DNA of 64,000 nt. Source: Nemopilema nomurai (lineage: Eukaryota > Cnidaria > Scyphozoa > Rhizostomeae > Rhizostomatidae). A program made the translations under genes and the position numbers. The notes under the pieces were generated by a model, which saw nothing but the letters and a program-made list of their open reading frames with translations, ran no database searches and had not been told where the DNA came from. Position 1 is the stretch's first letter; the number at the start of each line of letters is the position of its first letter. This document shows, piece by piece, positions 50,701 through 64,000 of this stretch. Location: contig ML133394.1 in assembly GCA_003864495.1 (NCBI GenBank), positions 1,674,001 to 1,738,000 of the forward strand, given 5' to 3'.

Positions 50701-52455
50701 TATTCTTTTGCTGGAAGGAGGTGTATTCCCTTTAGACCGCCATGTGAAAGCCGTTCGATTTTTGCTTATTCCATCAAGATATAGCCTCGCTGTGCATCTT
50801 AAAAAAAGAAAAATTTCTCTGTCTATGCTGAAATCTGGTTTGTTTCATATTCATGTCTGCTGAGTTCTGCTGATTTCGATAAATAGCTCATGGCTAAAAT
50901 ATAAGCTAAAGCTGGCAGCCACAGATAAAGGGGTTTAGTACATGAACCATCCATATTTTCAGCTGATGCAGTTTTTACGTTGCAAACTCTGCAGCCTGCC
51001 CATAGTCAGATGCTGGCGCTGTTTTTTAATTGTTTAAGAGCATCGCAGACTCACCCAGTCAAATAAAACTTAATGCGAGCCTTCTCCGTCGAAGAGCTCC
51101 TTTTCCAAGCTGTAGGGCCTCGTCCTGAAAGAGAGACCGACACTTTATCCTTTGAACTTTAGACAACATTTAGCTGTGAACTTCAAAAAGGAGAAATATC
51201 AGAGGGTCTTATCTGCCATATCTTCCATTTGCTGCCTTATAGTGGGGAACTCGTCCGCGATTTATTTCTCCGAGGTCTTCTGGTCGGATTCGCCAAAGGC
51301 TTTCAATCTTGTTGTTTCCACTAGAGTTTTTACCTGTTTGTAGTTATATCAACTTGCTTCTAAATGAAGAGAAAGCTGTCATAATGTCACTTTTTACCTG
51401 AAGATTTTTGACTGTTTTATTGAGATGCCGTTTACTGCGACTAATCCGTTGAGGGATTCATGGAGTTGTTTAGGAAAAGGGAAAAAGGATTTCCATCTAT
51501 TCACATGCAAACGCTTGTATAAAAGTGATCGTACTTGTTTTCCAAATCGTCTGACTCGTCTTTGCAACTGCGGTTGTTTTGTGTAAGGTAATTTCAAAGA
51601 CCCTGCGCCGATACCTGCTTTAGTTTGACTTGCTTTATGAATCGTATCGACCTTAGATTTAACCGTGGCGATATGTGTCAAATTTCAGATGCACTGAACA
51701 GGGATAACACATCATTTACAATGCTGTATGATTCAGACGAGGATGTCATTTATGGGTGCGTATGCTGCAGCCTATTTTTCTAGTTGTCATTTAAGAGCCT
51801 TGTTTCGTCTTTACATTGAAAAGCATTCACAGGTTTGCCTTCTATACGAATACCGTAGCTCCTTCCCAGTATCCCTTGTCGCAGGCACTTTTTCAGGCAC
51901 ATCGTAACAATTTGGTATTCACCCAAAAGACAATGAAACATATTTGAATCAATTAGAGTGGCTTGTACGTCCAACATGGATATTCAGCTATGTGTTTTGA
52001 AAATACACCCTCAGTATTACAAAAAATTTGCACGCTTTTTAAGTATTCTCGACTGGCTTTAATTTTTCCTTCATTTTGTTCCGTGAAAGGGCTGACTGTA
52101 CTCCTGTTTTACAGTTTAATCAGCTAAAATGGCTAAACTGAGCTCAATCAGCCATTTTTTGTTGGCAGTAAGACTTGATGACATTCCTAGCGAGTTTCCT
52201 GTCTGTCTCGCACAATCAATACTTAAGGCATTGTGAAACATTGAAAAACTTCCTCTGATTTTCCAACTCAAAAGTCCAGTGTAAAGATATGTCAAAACCT
52301 TATGCTATTCGTCTTGTACTGTATTTTGGTCGGTGGGTCTCAATTAAGACACAATATGATTAGCAGAGGCGAAATGTTTTTCCCCTTGCAGTCGAAAGTC
52401 ATCCAAGAGAGGAACACCAAAAGAGGAGAAAAGTGAAGAAGAAGATGCTTTCTAA
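41707..52455 (+). CDS. TMEM181: TMEM181 (GPR178), Wntless-like multi-pass membrane protein
   Basis: Multi-pass protein with a luminal GOLD-like domain and a seven-helix region related to Wntless; its cell role is poorly known. Exons: 41707-41738, 42464-42567, 43188-43252, 43461-43557, 43813-43940, 44182-44304, 44915-44995, 45327-45426, 46277-46404, 47915-48006, 48452-48509, 48638-48740, 49224-49275, 49720-49802, 50406-50495, 51689-51755, 52392-52455 (stop TAA), 1467 nt, 488 residues. Seen: MRLYTLTKRQFVLVFVGF near the N-terminus (first membrane segment), NQQLWLLC, FHNRTRT, FTQIEIWFRF, REWTIEQKWMSLLLPLLLLYDDP, FWLCAFHGIR, ELYDPSYQY, RFGTAVVQDNFVAE, AEFL then YLYTMAFVYSPSKG, and the acidic LYDSDEDVIYG tail. 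All parts match the human protein in order and length. The start codon follows from the very short first exon, whose 11 residues are less certain. The intron after 49802 is AT-AC (U12 type). Confidence 0.95.
42632..42656. repeat. (GATTT)n microsatellite
   Basis: About five copies of GATTT in a TMEM181 intron. Confidence 0.7.
42750..42858. repeat. (ATAAT)n microsatellite, about 21 copies
   Basis: Nearly perfect five-base repeat in a TMEM181 intron, responsible for the spurious minus-strand YYIIL-repeat frame. Confidence 0.97.
46977..47145. mobile_element. MITE with perfect 31-bp terminal inverted repeats and TTAA flanks
   Basis: Element 46981-47141. The first 31 bp (starting AGCCCAATCTCCACTAGG, to 47011) are the exact reverse complement of 47111-47141. 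TTAA lies directly on both sides (46977-46980 and 47142-47145), the target duplication of piggyBac-type elements. The 99-bp core contains a second hairpin (CGAAAAGTAG paired with CTACTTTTCG). There is no coding capacity. It sits in the TMEM181 intron between exons 9 and 10. Confidence 0.9.
49803..50405 (+). other. U12-type AT-AC intron in TMEM181
   Basis: The donor reads ATATCCTTTC right after the exon, and the acceptor ends in AC. A near-perfect U12 branch-point sequence, TTTTCCTTGAC (50386-50396), ends with its A 10 nt before the acceptor. Splicing here rebuilds QNSAEFLCFYGLFN, the conserved TMEM181 reading, whereas no GT-AG choice does. Confidence 0.93.
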
Positions 52456-54544
52456 CATTGTTAGGGTTGTTGATGTTACAAAGACAGAGCAAAACTGTAC
52501 CTGTTTAATGAGAGTTGTTATTTTCAGGATCTTAGACAGGAATATCCCTTAAAAAGCATATAACTTTCTCTAAGGTTACCCAAAACCTTAAGATTTGAGA
52601 ATTGCTCTCTAATGGGGTAAGGAGGCCCTAACCTAAAGGCATATGTTCCCTTTTTCAGTATAAGGCCCCCCTTAGTCAATTCTTTGTCAATTCTCCAAAG
52701 CCTATTTTGTTAACTAGAGACACCCGTTTAAAGACTTTTGTGAATTAACAACATACATCACTAGCAAGTTAATTTAGACAGAATTTACATAGTATCGTTA
52801 CAAAAGAAGTAAGAAGATTCTATAAATTTATTGGTTTGGCATAATCTTTGGTCTAACGAATTTCTGTATGGATACAGGCTTTGGTTGGTCTCCAAGGCAA
52901 GCTTATTTATCCCAAAAATGAATTTAAATTCCTAGAGGTAAAACATTCTGGTTCTTTTACGTGTAACCGTGGTAACCAGATTAAGATTTATCGCATTGTT
53001 ACTCGAATTATATAGACCACAATCATTGGTTTAAAATGTATTTATGAACTGTATAGTGCATTACTTACGCTATTGTTGAAGGTGTGTTATAGGAACAGGA
53101 AGAGGTAAACAGAAACATTTTGCTTTGTGTCCGATTTAAAATCTACTTACTTCACAAAAGAAAGTGAATTACGTTGGCTAATTAGAATGATGGCGAGCTG
53201 TATATGATTTTTGTCCACTGTACGCATGTGCACATCAAGATGACGTCAAGGAGTCAGTGTGCATCTTTTCTCCAATCGTTTCGGCACTTGCGAAGGAGTT
53301 TCTTTTCGATGACGTCATAATGACTTCAGTTCACGATTCAGATGAAATACAATTTATTAAAGGTAAACATGATTTTAGACCACTGAGTAAACTACTGTCT
53401 AGTGAACTGGTGATCTAGTTCCTAGAAACGGTAGCTTGCGGTTCCCAAGCTAAAAGATTTGGAGTCTGGGGTCTAAGCTGACCCACTATGCCAAAGCATT
53501 TCGTTGTTGATATGCTTGTCCAACTCATTTGCTACCAGAAATCGTACCTACTAGGTGCATGGCTCCTGGCCCCTCCCATCCCGGAGCTGACTGACTCACA
53601 TTCCGTTCATCAGAGCCACTGTCTGAATATGTCGTGCAAGTTTTTTACGTTTTTAAAAAGGTTCCATTGGCAAGTCACCCTATTGGGGGTGGCTCAGTCC
53701 CCCAGGCATGGGTGGTACCCTCTCATTTAGTTGCAAAAAGGTGCTAAGTTGGAAAAATACTAAATGGAAAAATGGAAAAGTGTCATATGCAGCAGGATTT
53801 CTCACGACAGAGTGGAAAAGGTGCAGTTCAACCATAATACCACAGACCAACGCCCTGAAAAAATAGAAAACCATTTTCACACAAAAACTCAACCACGGCC
53901 CCTTCTACGATTTCCACAGAGAAAGATGGGCGTGTTTGAGGTGCATTACGCAATATATGTCAAAAGCGGAAGTGGGAATGAAGCACTGGACGCTGTTACT
54001 TTCTGCCTTTGCTCAGACATGATTGTAATCGACATGTTAATAGTGCAATAAGAATCTGGAATATTTTACTGCCTTGTCAGACCATATTCACTTCCTGGAG
54101 ACAGTTGTTTATCTTTTGCAATATTAGTCATGCACAGCCCTAAGCGATGTATGGCTTTTGTTTCCTCCACTGAATACATATCCGAGCTGTTTCTCCCGCG
54201 GGATAATCATTGTTTTATTGTTAGTACCTGATTATTCGTAATGAATCGCCGCGGGAAAACCACGGGCAGCTTTGAGGCATGCTCAAGTGTCGGTGATAGG
54301 CTTTCAGGGCGGGGAGGTTCTTGGTTTTAGGGTATGTTCAAAGCAGGATATAATTGAGAATTTTCCTCAACCTTGTAAAACTTTTTCAAACCAAGCAATC
54401 ATTTATTGCTTCATTTGTCGGATCACTGCCTTATATTCAGGTGACTTTGTACAGCCGTGGAAACACAGCACTCAAGCCGGAAGAGTCGTCATTTGCTGGC
54501 CTATCTTCTCTCGTTAATTTGGTGAATACAAATAAGAAACAAAG
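52456..54544. other. Intergenic between TMEM181 and the ERM gene
   Basis: No supported coding region. A CCCGCGGG pair at 54195-54202 and 54249-54256 forms a loose inverted repeat; the second, read on the minus strand, is TTTTCCCGCGG, an E2F-like site about 290 bp before the ERM start codon. Confidence 0.4.
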
Positions 54545-63704
<9,160 letters not shown>

Positions 63705-64000
63705 GTAAGACTTTCATCGACGCTTCTCTTAACTAGTGCTTAATTTGGCTGGCGCTGCTTGCCTAATTTGTTGGCTTTGATAAGCAGAATTGACCAGTAG
63801 AAACCGATATTTGCCAATGCAGTAAGGTCAGCAGGATGGAGACGGTCGTTTTTAACGTCTTTATGTACATTTTCTATAAATTTAAAAACTTTTTTATGTT
63901 TAAAGCTTTACTTTGTCAGGCTTCTTCCAATTTGGGGCGGATGCTTCTCATGAAATCAACCGGTTTAGTTTTACAAGAATACTTTTTTTTAACAATTTTG
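63705..64000 (+). other. ERM intron running off the window
   Basis: Starts at the GTAAGA donor at 63705. Nothing else is supported. Confidence 0.5.

Overview
This is an intron-rich, AT-rich animal nuclear genome segment. Every protein-coding gene recognised is a metazoan orthologue, most genes are split by GT-AG introns, one intron is of the minor U12 AT-AC class, and small inverted-repeat elements and minisatellites lie between and inside genes. The compact genes and the Brachyury and ERM sequences suggest an early-branching animal, most likely a cnidarian. That placement is an inference: no species-diagnostic sequence was seen.

Layout, left to right. 3870-8388 (+) carries six exons of a Brachyury T-box factor whose first coding exon lies upstream of the window. 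11074-12096 (-) is an intronless BAG-domain co-chaperone, head to head with a class B Hsp40 (DNAJB1/4/5 type, 12587-14825, +). The 490 bp between them holds two arrays of heat-shock-element pentamers. A decayed LINE reverse transcriptase lies at about 15.6-16.5 kb. 19178-21582 (+) is a four-exon gene for an unrecognised single-pass membrane protein with an FFAT-like VAP-binding motif. 24407-24711 (+) is a possible tiny two-exon gene. 27134-28850 (+) is an SVOP/SV2-type major facilitator transporter. 31299-39447 (+) is the nucleolar DEAD-box helicase DDX10 (22 exons). 40493-41458 (-) is intronless RPP30, head to head with TMEM181 (41707-52455, +, 17 exons). 54545-63704 (+) is an ezrin/radixin/moesin gene that runs off the right edge.

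Two functional pairings stand out. BAG and DNAJB proteins both act on the Hsp70 cycle, and here they share one putative heat-inducible divergent promoter. DDX10 (small-subunit rRNA processing) lies next to RPP30 (tRNA and rRNA processing), and RPP30 shares a 248 bp divergent promoter with TMEM181. Both minus-strand genes are intronless while their plus-strand partners are heavily split.

Non-gene structure includes a perfect 31-bp inverted-repeat MITE with TTAA flanks inside a TMEM181 intron, two CCTGG-ended foldback elements (one filled by an 11-bp minisatellite), a G-rich 15-bp minisatellite of about 31 copies, and an (ATAAT)n microsatellite. Exon boundaries were assigned by eye from reading frame, splice consensus and family knowledge, so UTRs are not resolved.
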